64,000 nt of DNA. Source: Mesorhizobium sp. NZP2298 (GTDB lineage Bacteria; Pseudomonadota; Alphaproteobacteria; Rhizobiales; Rhizobiaceae). Positions 54,040 to 61,422 of this stretch are shown one piece after another. Position numbers and translations under genes: made by a program. How positions within the stretch are numbered: the first letter of the stretch is position 1; each line of letters starts with the position of its first letter. The notes below the pieces were generated by a model. The model ran no database searches and was not told where the DNA came from. It saw nothing but the letters and a program-made list of their open reading frames with translations. Location of the stretch: positions 2,182,001 to 2,246,000 of the forward strand of contig NZ_CP033365.1 in the NCBI RefSeq assembly GCF_013170825.1, given 5' to 3'.

Positions 54040-55134
54040 ATGCTGCAGGGATCCGGACCGTCACGCGGCCGCTCGTCTGATCAAGATGTCGCCTCAAAGA
54101 GCGCCGCGCAGATTTCAGCCAGGGACGCCGCACTGACCTATGTCAGCGATGCTGAGCCCGGTATCCGCCGGCTGAAGGCAGGCGAGCGGTTTTCCTACAA
54201 GGGGCCAGACGGGAAAGCAGTCTCGGATGCCACCAGGGCACGGATCGATGCTATCGTCATTCCGCCGGCCTGGACGGATGTCTGGATCTCGCCCGACGCG
54301 GATGGGCATATCCAGGCGACCGGCAGGGACCAGCGGGGGCGCAAGCAATATCGCTATCATCCGCAATGGGCCGAGGAACGCGATGGTGCCAAATATTCGA
54401 GCCTCGTCGCCTTCGCCGAAAGCCTCCCGGATCTCCGGCGCATCATCGACCGCGATTTCCGCCGCCGCGGCCTGCCGTTTGAGCGTGTCGTCGCCGCGGT
54501 CGTCTGGCTGCTCGACAACACGATGATCCGCGTCGGCAATACCGCCTATGCGCGTGACAACAAGAGCTTCGGCCTGACGACATTGCGCGATCGCCATGTC
54601 GACATCAAGGGATCGAGCCTGCGCTTTGCCTTCAAGGGCAAATCCGGCAAGGAATGGAAACTGAAGCTGGTCGATCGCCGCATCGCCGGGATCGTGCGCG
54701 GCGCGCAGGAGCTGCCGGGCCAGAAATTGTTCCAATATCTCGACGAGGACGGAAACAGGCGCCCGGTTCGCTCGGACGACGTCAACCGCTACATCAGGGA
54801 TGCCGCCGGCGATGCGTTCAGCTCCAAGCATTTCCGCACTTGGGGCGGCACCATCCATGCCGGGTCGCTGTTTGCGCAGACGGAACTGCCCGAAAGCCAG
54901 GCACAGCAAAAGCGGGTGATGAACAGCGTCGTCGACAGAGTGGCCGAACGGCTGGGCAATACCCGTGCGGTCTGCCGCAAATGCTATATCCACCCGCAGG
55001 TCTTCGAAGCCTGGCTGGAGGGGCGGCTGCTTGCCGAAATGGCGGAGGCCAACAAGCGCAAGCGGTCCATTGAGGGGCTCGATGAGGAGGAGGCGCTCGT
55101 GCTGAGATGGTTGAAACACACGAACGGTGATTGA
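54040..55134 (+). CDS. DNA topoisomerase IB (poxvirus type)
   Basis: 364 aa from the ATG at 54040, with GGAG 7 bases upstream; the frame is open to 53668 but overlaps the glycosyltransferase gene. N-terminal DNA-binding region (IPPAWTDVWISPDADGHIQA, RKQYRYHPQWAEERDGAKYS). The catalytic domain has R164 (NTMIRVGNTAYARDNKSFGL), a Lys region near K199-K205, R266 (FRTWGGT) and the nucleophile Y316 (CRKCYIHP). It relaxes supercoils through a 3'-phosphotyrosyl link. Small TopIB enzymes are common accessory topoisomerases in rhizobia. Confidence 0.92.
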   Translation: MLQGSGPSRGRSSDQDVASKSAAQISARDAALTYVSDAEPGIRRLKAGERFSYKGPDGKAVSDATRARIDAIVIPPAWTDVWISPDADGHIQATGRDQRGRKQYRYHPQWAEERDGAKYSSLVAFAESLPDLRRIIDRDFRRRGLPFERVVAAVVWLLDNTMIRVGNTAYARDNKSFGLTTLRDRHVDIKGSSLRFAFKGKSGKEWKLKLVDRRIAGIVRGAQELPGQKLFQYLDEDGNRRPVRSDDVNRYIRDAAGDAFSSKHFRTWGGTIHAGSLFAQTELPESQAQQKRVMNSVVDRVAERLGNTRAVCRKCYIHPQVFEAWLEGRLLAEMAEANKRKRSIEGLDEEEALVLRWLKHTNGD

Positions 55135-55228
55135 CGGCAATTGTCCGCCGCCGTCTCGGGATTTTTTTATCGACGTCGTGTCGGGATCGGCCCTACTGTT
55201 TCGTCCTTTGATACAGAAAGGACCAGCC

Positions 55229-55603
55229 ATGCTCTACGCCATCCTCTGCTATGCCTCCGAAGACGTCGTCAGCTCATGGAGCAAGGCGCAGGACGACGAA
55301 GTCATGGCCAACCTCCTCGGCGTCCAGGAGAAATACGCCAAGGCCGGGCGGCTTGGTCCCGTGGCGCGGCTTCTGCCGACGACGGCTGCGACGACGCTGC
55401 GGAAGGTCAAGGGTGAATCGATCGTCATCGACGGCCCGTTCGCCGAGACCAAGGAGCAGTTCCTCGGTTTCTATACGCTCGAATGCGCCGATCTCGACGA
55501 GGCGGTCGAGTTCGCTCGTGAGCTTTCCGAGGTCAATCCGAGCGGTGGATCCTATGAGATACGGCCGGTCTCGGTGTTCAATCCCACCGGGGTTGCCGTA
55601 TGA
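55229..55603 (+). CDS. DGPF/YCII-family protein linked to an ECF sigma factor
   Basis: 124 aa from the ATG at 55229, with AAAGGA upstream. The DGPF motif is in IVIDGPFAETKEQFLGFYTL, and the YCII ferredoxin-like fold is evident (MLYAILCYASEDV, EIRPVSVF). Function is unknown; such proteins are the standard partner of ECF42 sigma factors. Its stop overlaps the sigma gene start (ATGA). Confidence 0.88.
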   Translation: MLYAILCYASEDVVSSWSKAQDDEVMANLLGVQEKYAKAGRLGPVARLLPTTAATTLRKVKGESIVIDGPFAETKEQFLGFYTLECADLDEAVEFARELSEVNPSGGSYEIRPVSVFNPTGVAV

Positions 55604-56874
55604 CCGAACTTGCCTGGATCAGCTCCGCGATCAGCGCCGCCCGCCCGCAGGCGATGGGCGCGCTGCTGCGCTATTTCCGCGATCTCGATACGGCGGAGGA
55701 AGCTTTCCAGGATGCCTGTCTCAGGGCGTTGAAGAACTGGCCGCAGAACGGGCCGCCGCGCGATCCGGCCGCCTGGCTGATCTTCGTCGGCCGCAACAGC
55801 GGCATCGACGCGGTGCGCAAGCGCGCCAAGCAGGCGCCGATGCCGGAAGAAGACCAGATCTCCGATCTGGACGATGCCGAGAGCGATATCGCCGAGCGGC
55901 TGGACGGAGCGCATTACCGCGACGACATATTACGGCTGCTCTTCATATGTTGTCATCCCGATCTGCCGGCGACGCAGCAGATCGCGGTCGCGCTGCGCAT
56001 CGTCTCCGGCCTGACCGTCAAGCAGATCGCGCGCGCCTTCCTGGTCGGCGAGAGCGCCATGGAACAGCGCATCACCCGCGCCAAGGCGCGCATCGCCGAC
56101 GCCGGAGTGCCGTTCGAGACCCCGGGCGCCGTCGAGCGATCCGAGCGGCTCGCGGCGGTTGCGGCCATGGTCTACCTGATCTTCAACGAGGGCTATTCGA
56201 CCAACAGCGGCGAGGCACCGGCCCGCGCGCCGCTGTGCGAGGAGGCGATCCGGCTGGCCCGGCTGTTGCTGCGGCTGTTCCAGACCGAGCCGGAAATCAT
56301 GGGGCTGACGGCGCTGCTCCTACTCCAGCATGCGCGCGCACCAGCCCGTTTCGACGAAGACGGCGAGATCGTGCTGCTCGAGGACCAGGATCGCGGCCTG
56401 TGGAGCCGCAAGATGATCGACGAGGGGCTGGCCCTTGTCGACAAGGCATTGCGCCATCGCAAGCCCGGCCCCTACCAGGTGCAGGCGGCGATCGCCGCCC
56501 TGCATGCGCGGGCTGACAAGGCCGAGGACACCGACTGGGTGGAGATCGACCTGCTCTACGGCCTGCTCGAACAGATGCAGCCGTCGCCGGTCATCACGCT
56601 CAACCGCGCGGTGGCGGTCTCCAAGGTGCGCGGCCCGGAAGCCGCCCTTGCCATGATCGAGCCGTTGGAGCCGAGGCTTTCCGGCTATTTCCATTTCTTC
56701 GGCCTCAAGGGCGGACTGCTGATGCAACTGGACCGGGGCGAGGAGGCGCGTATCGCTTTCGACCGGGCCATCGCGCTTGCCAACACGGCGGCGGAAGCAG
56801 CCCATATCCGCATGCATATCGACCGTTTGATGAAAGACGGTGCCGTGCGTGCGCCGGCCAAAAAGGCCAACTGA
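55600..56874 (+). CDS. ECF42-type RNA polymerase sigma factor with long C-terminal extension
   Basis: 424 aa. Sigma region 2 (YFRDLDTAEEAFQDACLRAL, PAAWLIFVGRNSGIDAVRKR) and region 4 (LRIVSGLTVKQIARAFLVGE, SAMEQRITRAKARI) occupy the first 175 residues. The remaining 250 residues form the TPR-like extension typical of this group (LIFNEGYSTNSGEAP, LLYGLLEQMQPSPVITLNRA, AALAMIEPLEPRLSGYFHFF). No anti-sigma factor gene is adjacent, as usual for ECF42; the extension is thought to control activity. It is coupled to the DGPF gene. Confidence 0.92.
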   Translation: MTELAWISSAISAARPQAMGALLRYFRDLDTAEEAFQDACLRALKNWPQNGPPRDPAAWLIFVGRNSGIDAVRKRAKQAPMPEEDQISDLDDAESDIAERLDGAHYRDDILRLLFICCHPDLPATQQIAVALRIVSGLTVKQIARAFLVGESAMEQRITRAKARIADAGVPFETPGAVERSERLAAVAAMVYLIFNEGYSTNSGEAPARAPLCEEAIRLARLLLRLFQTEPEIMGLTALLLLQHARAPARFDEDGEIVLLEDQDRGLWSRKMIDEGLALVDKALRHRKPGPYQVQAAIAALHARADKAEDTDWVEIDLLYGLLEQMQPSPVITLNRAVAVSKVRGPEAALAMIEPLEPRLSGYFHFFGLKGGLLMQLDRGEEARIAFDRAIALANTAAEAAHIRMHIDRLMKDGAVRAPAKKAN

Positions 56875-57078
56875 ACAGCATTCGCCCGTCTGGCTCGATC
56901 GTCCTTGGCTCAATCTTGTAATTTGGGCTTGGACCATGCCGGGGTGGCGATTTTCCCCTGAAACGAGTAAGGCCACGCCATGACTGTGCCTGAAGTGTCT
57001 TTTCGGCACGCGGGCGGCATGGCGCGAGGCTTCGACCCGACGCCATATGATGACGACGGGATCTGAAAGGGACAAAAA

Positions 57079-58593
57079 ATGACCATAGCGAAGGAAACGG
57101 CTGAGCTTCTGGCGAAACTGGGTGTGGCCAAGGACGCGCTTGTCGGTGGCGACCTCATCGTGCGCAGCCCGGTGACGGGCGAAGAGATTGCCGCACTGAA
57201 GACTATTTCGCCCGCCGATGCGGCCAAGACCATCGATGCCGCGCACAAGGCGTTCCAGTCCTGGCGGCTGGTGCCGGGTCCCAAGCGCGGCGAACTGGTG
57301 CGTCTGCTCGGCGAGGAATTGCGTATCCACAAGGCCGAGCTTGGCCGGCTGGTGTCGATCGAGGTCGGCAAGATCCCGTCCGAGGGCCTCGGCGAAGTGC
57401 AGGAGATGATCGACATCTGCGATTTCGCCGTCGGTCTGTCGCGCCAATTGTACGGCCTCACCATCGCCACCGAGCGTCCGGGCCATCGCATGATGGAAAC
57501 CTGGCATCCGCTCGGTGTCGTCGGTGTCATTTCCGCCTTCAACTTCCCGGTCGCGGTGTGGTCGTGGAATGCAGCCCTGGCGCTGGTCTGCGGTGATGCG
57601 GTGATGTGGAAGCCGTCGGAGAAGACGCCGCTGACCGCACTTGCCTGCGAGGCGATCTTTGCGCACGCTGTCAAGCGTTTCGGCGCCGACGCGCCGCAGG
57701 GCCTGCTCCAGGTGCTGATCGGCGACCGTGCCGTCGGCGAAGTCCTGGTCGATCATCCCAAGGTGCCGCTGGTGTCGGCCACCGGCTCGACGCGCATGGG
57801 CAGGGAGGTCGGGCCGCGGCTGGCCAAGCGCTTTGCGCGCGCGGTGCTGGAACTCGGCGGCAACAATGCCGGCATCGTGGCGCCCAGCGCCGACCTCGAC
57901 ATGGCGCTGCGGGCGATTGCCTTCGGCGCCATGGGCACGGCCGGGCAGCGCTGCACGACGCTGCGGCGCCTGTTCGTGCATGAGAGCGTCTATGACGCGC
58001 TGCTGCCGCGGCTGAAGAAGGCCTATCAGAGCGTTTCGGTCGGCAATCCGCTGGAGACCTCCTCGCTGGTCGGGCCGCTGATCGACAAGGCCGCCTACGA
58101 GGCCATGCAGAAGGCGTTGAAGGAAGCTACCGCACATGGCGGCAAGGTGACCGGCGGCACGCGGGTCGAGAACGGTCATCCCGATGCCTATTACGTGCAT
58201 CCCGCCCTTGTCGAAATGCCGAAGCAGGTTTCGCCGGTGACCGAAGAGACCTTCGCGCCGATCCTGTATGTGATGAAATATGCCGACTTCGACGCCGTGC
58301 TCGACGAGCACAATGCGGTGGGTGCGGGCCTGTCGTCTTCGATCTTCACGCGCGACCTGCAGGAATCGGAGCGCTTCCTCGGCGTCGACGGTTCGGACTG
58401 CGGCATCGCCAACGTCAACATCGGCACGTCGGGGGCCGAGATCGGCGGTGCCTTCGGCGGCGAAAAGGAAACCGGCGGCGGCCGCGAGAGCGGCTCCGAT
58501 GCGTGGAAGGCCTATATGCGGCGCGCCACCAACACGGTGAACTACTCCAAGGCGCTGCCGCTGGCCCAGGGCGTCTCATTCGACATCGATTGA
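57079..58593 (+). CDS. amaB: ALDH7-type aldehyde dehydrogenase (aminoadipate semialdehyde/P6C dehydrogenase)
   Basis: 504 aa, with AAAGGGA before the ATG. Catalytic C292 (GTAGQRCTTLRRLF), E258 (AVLELGGNNAGIV) and N155 (ISAFNFPVAVWSWNAALALV) are in place. The segments GGEKETGGGRESGSDAWKAY and NVNIGTSGAEIGG are typical of the antiquitin/ALDH7 group, which oxidises alpha-aminoadipate semialdehyde (piperideine-6-carboxylate) in lysine catabolism. It uses NAD(P)+. gcdH at 44.7 kb belongs to a later step of lysine degradation. The gene is convergent with the small peptide genes that follow. Confidence 0.83.
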   Translation: MTIAKETAELLAKLGVAKDALVGGDLIVRSPVTGEEIAALKTISPADAAKTIDAAHKAFQSWRLVPGPKRGELVRLLGEELRIHKAELGRLVSIEVGKIPSEGLGEVQEMIDICDFAVGLSRQLYGLTIATERPGHRMMETWHPLGVVGVISAFNFPVAVWSWNAALALVCGDAVMWKPSEKTPLTALACEAIFAHAVKRFGADAPQGLLQVLIGDRAVGEVLVDHPKVPLVSATGSTRMGREVGPRLAKRFARAVLELGGNNAGIVAPSADLDMALRAIAFGAMGTAGQRCTTLRRLFVHESVYDALLPRLKKAYQSVSVGNPLETSSLVGPLIDKAAYEAMQKALKEATAHGGKVTGGTRVENGHPDAYYVHPALVEMPKQVSPVTEETFAPILYVMKYADFDAVLDEHNAVGAGLSSSIFTRDLQESERFLGVDGSDCGIANVNIGTSGAEIGGAFGGEKETGGGRESGSDAWKAYMRRATNTVNYSKALPLAQGVSFDID

Positions 58594-58618
58594 GAACGCC
58601 GGGAGTTGTCCAAGGCTA

Positions 58619-58652
58619 GTGTCGATCAGGCTCGGCGAGCATCAATCGACAC
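58619..58652 (-). terminator. Nested hairpin at the 3' end of the peptide A gene
   Basis: A perfect 8-bp inverted repeat (GTGTCGAT at 58619-58626 with 58645-58652) encloses a second one (GCTCG/CGAGC, 58630-58640). The upstream arm overlaps the last codons of peptide A (stop at 58642-58644). No T-run follows on the minus strand, so it may be a Rho-independent-like stop of low strength or a 3'-end stabiliser. It sits between two convergent genes. Confidence 0.5.
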
Positions 58653-58734
58653 AGGTGGAGGGCGTACATGCCGCACTGACGCTGGACAGTTTCTGACGCT
58701 TGTCCAGCGTTGGCTTTTCGTACGGTCTCTTCAT
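58642..58734 (-). CDS. Putative RiPP precursor peptide A
   Basis: 30 aa. It starts MKRPYEKPTLDKRQKLSS and ends in a short core with Cys23 and Cys28 in CTPSTC, last residues VD. A good ribosome site (GAGAGG, about 7 bases upstream) precedes the ATG at 58734. Y5-x-x-P8-x-L10 is the leader motif bound by RiPP recognition elements in lasso-peptide and related systems. The 30-codon frame is nearly identical in plan to peptide B, 64 bases upstream on the same strand. No maturation enzyme is recognised nearby. Coding status is inferred from paralogue conservation, which is strongest in the YEKPTLDKR and CTPSTC blocks. Confidence 0.72.
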   Translation of the reverse strand: MKRPYEKPTLDKRQKLSSVSAACTPSTCVD

Positions 58735-58798
58735 GCAGGGGCCTCTCGGGATGTCTTGTCGTGCAAGCGTGTCTCGCTTACGGGAGGCGCTTCGACGA

Positions 58799-58891
58799 TC
58801 AAGTCGCGCAGGTCGATGGCGTGCAGACCGCCGTGACGTCGGACAGTCGTTCGCGCTTGTCCAAAGTCGGCTTTTCATAACGTCTTTTCAT
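58799..58891 (-). CDS. Putative RiPP precursor peptide B
   Basis: 30 aa. It starts MKRRYEKPTLDKRERLSD and ends with Cys23-x4-Cys28 (CTPSTC) and AT. The ATG at 58891 has GGAGAGG about 7 bases upstream; the leader sequence around it (GAGAGGGGCCTGC) matches that of peptide A (GAGAGGCCCCTGC). Compared with A, both the YxxPxL leader and the Cys-x4-Cys tail are unchanged, while linker residues differ mostly conservatively. Peptide B has no acidic residue in its tail, so it cannot form a classical lasso macrolactam. It lies 99 bases downstream of the stop of the regulator gene at 58991-59857. Confidence 0.72.
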   Translation of the reverse strand: MKRRYEKPTLDKRERLSDVTAVCTPSTCAT

Positions 58892-58990
58892 GCAGGCCCC
58901 TCTCCAATCATGGTGCCGCGCATAACGGCGATTGGAGTGCTAGCGGGCACGACGGATTCGTGCATCCCCGTGCGGGAGACGCCGCACGAG

Positions 58991-59857
58991 TCAGCGGCCT
59001 GCCGTCGAACCAAAGGCTTCGGCGAAGGCGGCATCCATAATCGCCAGCTTCACTGCCTGGGCGGTCATGTATTCCCCATAGAAATCGCGCGATATCCACA
59101 TGACCGACTGGCCCCTCTGGCCGAGCCAGCCGACACTGCCGAGGTCTTCGGCGGCGCGAAGCTTGCGTGCAAGGTGAGTGCGCGACAGTTTCAGCCATTT
59201 GGCGAAATCGCCGATCGAGACGACACCGGTCGGGAGCCGATCAAGGCCGGCATGCTCGGGATCGACGCCCGATATCAACCAGTCCATGACGACGCCGCCA
59301 TTGTTGAGCCAGGTGAAGAGGGAAAAGGTCTGCTTGGGCTCGCGTACCGGATTGGACGAGAGCAAGCCATCGGCAATCCGTGGCTGCAGCATGGCGAGCG
59401 CGTCCGGCCTGGCCAGGAACAGGGCCAGGCGGTTCGCACCGTCGAGACCGTCCAGCGTCTGCAGATGCGCCATCAGCCAGAGGGTAACCGGCTCCAGCGA
59501 GGCCGCGGCCGGCTGCAGAGGACGGATGCGGCCGTCCTGTGCCGTGGGGATATACTCGATGAAACCGTAGTGCAGCATTTCCTTGACGAAGGCGTCGGCG
59601 GTGTTGCGGCTGGCCACCGAATTCTGCCAGATCGCGTCGAGGAAACGCGCTGACGTCAGTTCCTTACGATAGTCGTCTGGCTCCCTCCTGAAATGCAAGG
59701 CAAGACCGATATGGGCCATGAGCCAGCGTTGCTGCGTGGCAAACACCGACGCGAGCCGCGGATTCATCTCATAGGTCTGGTTCATCGCCTGTGCCTGGAC
59801 GCGGATACAGCGATGCAGGGCCGGATGACCGGCAATTTCTTCCAACGTCAGCGCCAT
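58991..59857 (-). CDS. Putative regulator with two winged-helix-like segments (paralogue 2)
   Basis: 288 aa from the ATG at 59857 (MALTLEEIAGHPALHRC); an ATG 16 codons upstream (59905) is also possible. No signal peptide or enzyme motif. Two segments look like winged helix-turn-helix units: residues about 71-110 (QNSVASRNTADAFVKEMLHY, GFIEY, then DGRIRPLQP) and about 211-255 (VVSIGDFAKWLKLSRTHLAR, KLRAAEDLGSVGWLG). The middle is helical. It is clearly paralogous to the gene at 60008-60862 over its whole length. It is next to two duplicated peptide genes on the same strand, so control or sensing of the peptide is a fair guess, not shown. Confidence 0.7.
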   Translation of the reverse strand: MALTLEEIAGHPALHRCIRVQAQAMNQTYEMNPRLASVFATQQRWLMAHIGLALHFRREPDDYRKELTSARFLDAIWQNSVASRNTADAFVKEMLHYGFIEYIPTAQDGRIRPLQPAAASLEPVTLWLMAHLQTLDGLDGANRLALFLARPDALAMLQPRIADGLLSSNPVREPKQTFSLFTWLNNGGVVMDWLISGVDPEHAGLDRLPTGVVSIGDFAKWLKLSRTHLARKLRAAEDLGSVGWLGQRGQSVMWISRDFYGEYMTAQAVKLAIMDAAFAEAFGSTAGR

Positions 59858-60007
59858 TCCCCCCGCTGCGATAAGACCCCTTGTCGCGAAGACGCAAGAA
59901 CACATTTTCAGTCTTCGTGGCTCGTGTCCAGACGCCGGCCGTCAACAGTGAGTGAATGCGTATAGCGGGTACAAATCGGGGGGCGCTTCATCGCTTCGAG
60001 CCGCCGC
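59858..60007 (-). promoter_or_regulatory. Upstream region of paralogue 2 with a block shared with paralogue 1
   Basis: GTGTCCAGACG (plus-strand reading) occurs at 59924-59934 and at 60940-60950, each 78-79 bases from the homologous TTG codon of the two regulator genes. The adjoining sequence (cattttcagtcttc and cattttccagccttc) is also alike. The shared block was duplicated with the genes and kept, so it may hold a promoter or operator common to both. Confidence 0.45.
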
Positions 60008-60862
60008 TCAGCCACCGCCTCGCGATGGCGGAAAACAAGTCTCGAAGGCGGTGTCGACAACGGCCAGCTTGGCGGCCTGGACAGTCATGTATTCCTCGTA
60101 GAACCCGTGCGACACCCACATCACCGAATGCCCGCGCTGGCCAAGCCAGCCAATGCTGCCTAATTCCTCGGCGGTGCGCAGTTTGCGGCCGAGATGGGTC
60201 CGCGACAGCTTGAGCCATTTGGCGAAGTCGCCGATCGAAACCACGCTGGTCGGGATTCGCTCCAGGCCTGCGTGATCGGGATCGATGCCAGACATCAGCC
60301 AGTCCATGACGATGCCGCCATTGTTGAGCCAGATGAACAGGGAAAAGGTCTGGTTGGGTTCACGCACCGGCTTCGAGGCCAGCAGGCCGTCGGCTATCAG
60401 GGGCTGCAGCGTGGCAAGCATGTCGGGCCGATCCAGGAATCTGGCCAACCGGTCGCCGCCATCGATATGGTCAAGCGTGCGCAGATGGGCGATCACCCAG
60501 CCGGTGAACCTCTCGATGGTGGCCGCCGTCGGCTGCAGGGGATGCGTGCGGCCGTCTCCGCCCGCCACATACTCGGCGATGTTGTAGTGCAGCATCTCCT
60601 TGATGAAGGCGTCCGCCGTGTTGCGGCTGGCTACCGCGTTCTTGTGCACGACCTCGATGAAACGCGAGACTGTCAGTTCCTTGCGGCGGTCGTTCGGATC
60701 GCGCCTGAAGTGCATGGCAAGGCCGACATGGCCCATAAGCCAGCGCTGCTGCGTGGCAAAGATGGAAGCCAGCCGCGGGGTTTCCTCATAGATTCGGATC
60801 AGGGACTGCGACTGTTCCTGAACGTAGCGGTGCAAGGCCGGATGGGCCGCTATGTCTTCCAA
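60008..60862 (-). CDS. Putative regulator with two winged-helix-like segments (paralogue 1)
   Basis: 284 aa if started at the TTG at 60862 (MEDIAAHPALHRYVQEQS). It matches paralogue 2 throughout, including NAVASRNTADAFIKEMLHY and VVSIGDFAKWLKLSRTHLGR, KLRTAEELGSIGWLGQRG. Aligning the upstream bases with paralogue 2 shows that the two ATG codons used or usable there are lost here: the upstream one (60922) runs into an in-frame TGA after 11 codons, and the inner one is TCC. AGGAGA precedes a CTG at 60868 by 6 bases, so CTG or TTG is probably the start. The reading frame itself is intact. Confidence 0.68.
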   Translation of the reverse strand: MEDIAAHPALHRYVQEQSQSLIRIYEETPRLASIFATQQRWLMGHVGLAMHFRRDPNDRRKELTVSRFIEVVHKNAVASRNTADAFIKEMLHYNIAEYVAGGDGRTHPLQPTAATIERFTGWVIAHLRTLDHIDGGDRLARFLDRPDMLATLQPLIADGLLASKPVREPNQTFSLFIWLNNGGIVMDWLMSGIDPDHAGLERIPTSVVSIGDFAKWLKLSRTHLGRKLRTAEELGSIGWLGQRGHSVMWVSHGFYEEYMTVQAAKLAVVDTAFETCFPPSRGGG

Positions 60863-61422
60863 TTTCAGCGCGGATCTCCTGAAGCTTCAAAACAACCCTG
60901 ATGGCGAGATTGCGTTCCTCATTTTCCAGCCTTCAGTATGTGTCCAGACGTACCAATTGCGAAGAACAGGGCCAGCCGAGATACGGATCCACGGCGACAG
61001 TTCACGTTTCAGTCTGCTAACTGATTGCCATGTCTTGGAAAAAACCTCCCAATCACAGTCAGTCGAACGAGCGCCGGTTGGATTGATCTTCCAACGCGGC
61101 AAACTCGAATATCACCTATGCCGGTGCGGGCTTCATCGCAAGCCGCCAGTACAGGGGCCTACAACGCCTATGCACATGGTGCTGGCGGGCCGGTGACGGC
61201 CTTCTTCACCGGGCAGCCGGTGAATGGCAACACGCGGGTGCTGGTCGAGGATCTTCGGCTTGGTGGCCTGGCCTTCGGCCAAAGGCATGGCCGAAACCGC
61301 TTCCATCCGCGCAATCGCCTCGGTCCGGCAGGCTCTTGCCTTGCTCGTTCGCGAGGCTCGATGGAAAAACCCGACGCCCCGGAAATCTGTCCGAGGCGCC
61401 GTGCGATCATGATCAGCCCGCG
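60863..61422. other. 560-bp region without a clear gene; possible gene relic
   Basis: The first 90 bases belong to the upstream region of the regulator at 60862. Further right, plus-strand frames give protein-like stretches that change frame: AYNAYAHGAGGPVTAFFTGQ and PVNGNTRVLVEDLRLGG in one frame (about 61160-61270), then KGMAETASIRAIASVRQALA in another (about 61285-61345). No frame has a ribosome site and continuous coding character. This looks like a decayed coding sequence, but I cannot name the parent. No tRNA or insertion-sequence end was seen. Confidence 0.35.

Noticed and set aside
56980..57066. 28-codon upstream frame before the ALDH7 gene (begins MTVPEVSFRHAGGMARG)
   Set aside because: A TAAGG lies 7 bases before its ATG, but there is no paralogue, no motif and no conservation evidence; could be a leader peptide but cannot be supported.
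58642..58891. Classical lasso peptide precursors
   Set aside because: The YxxPxL leader fits, but the conserved leader Gly is absent, peptide B has no Asp or Glu in its tail for the ring, and no B- or C-protein gene is near. Kept as RiPP-like of unknown class.
59906..60000. Minus-strand 27-codon frame between the two regulator paralogues (begins MKRPPICTRYTHS), checked as a third peptide gene
   Set aside because: It lacks YEKPTLDKR and CTPSTC and has no ribosome site like those of the two peptides.
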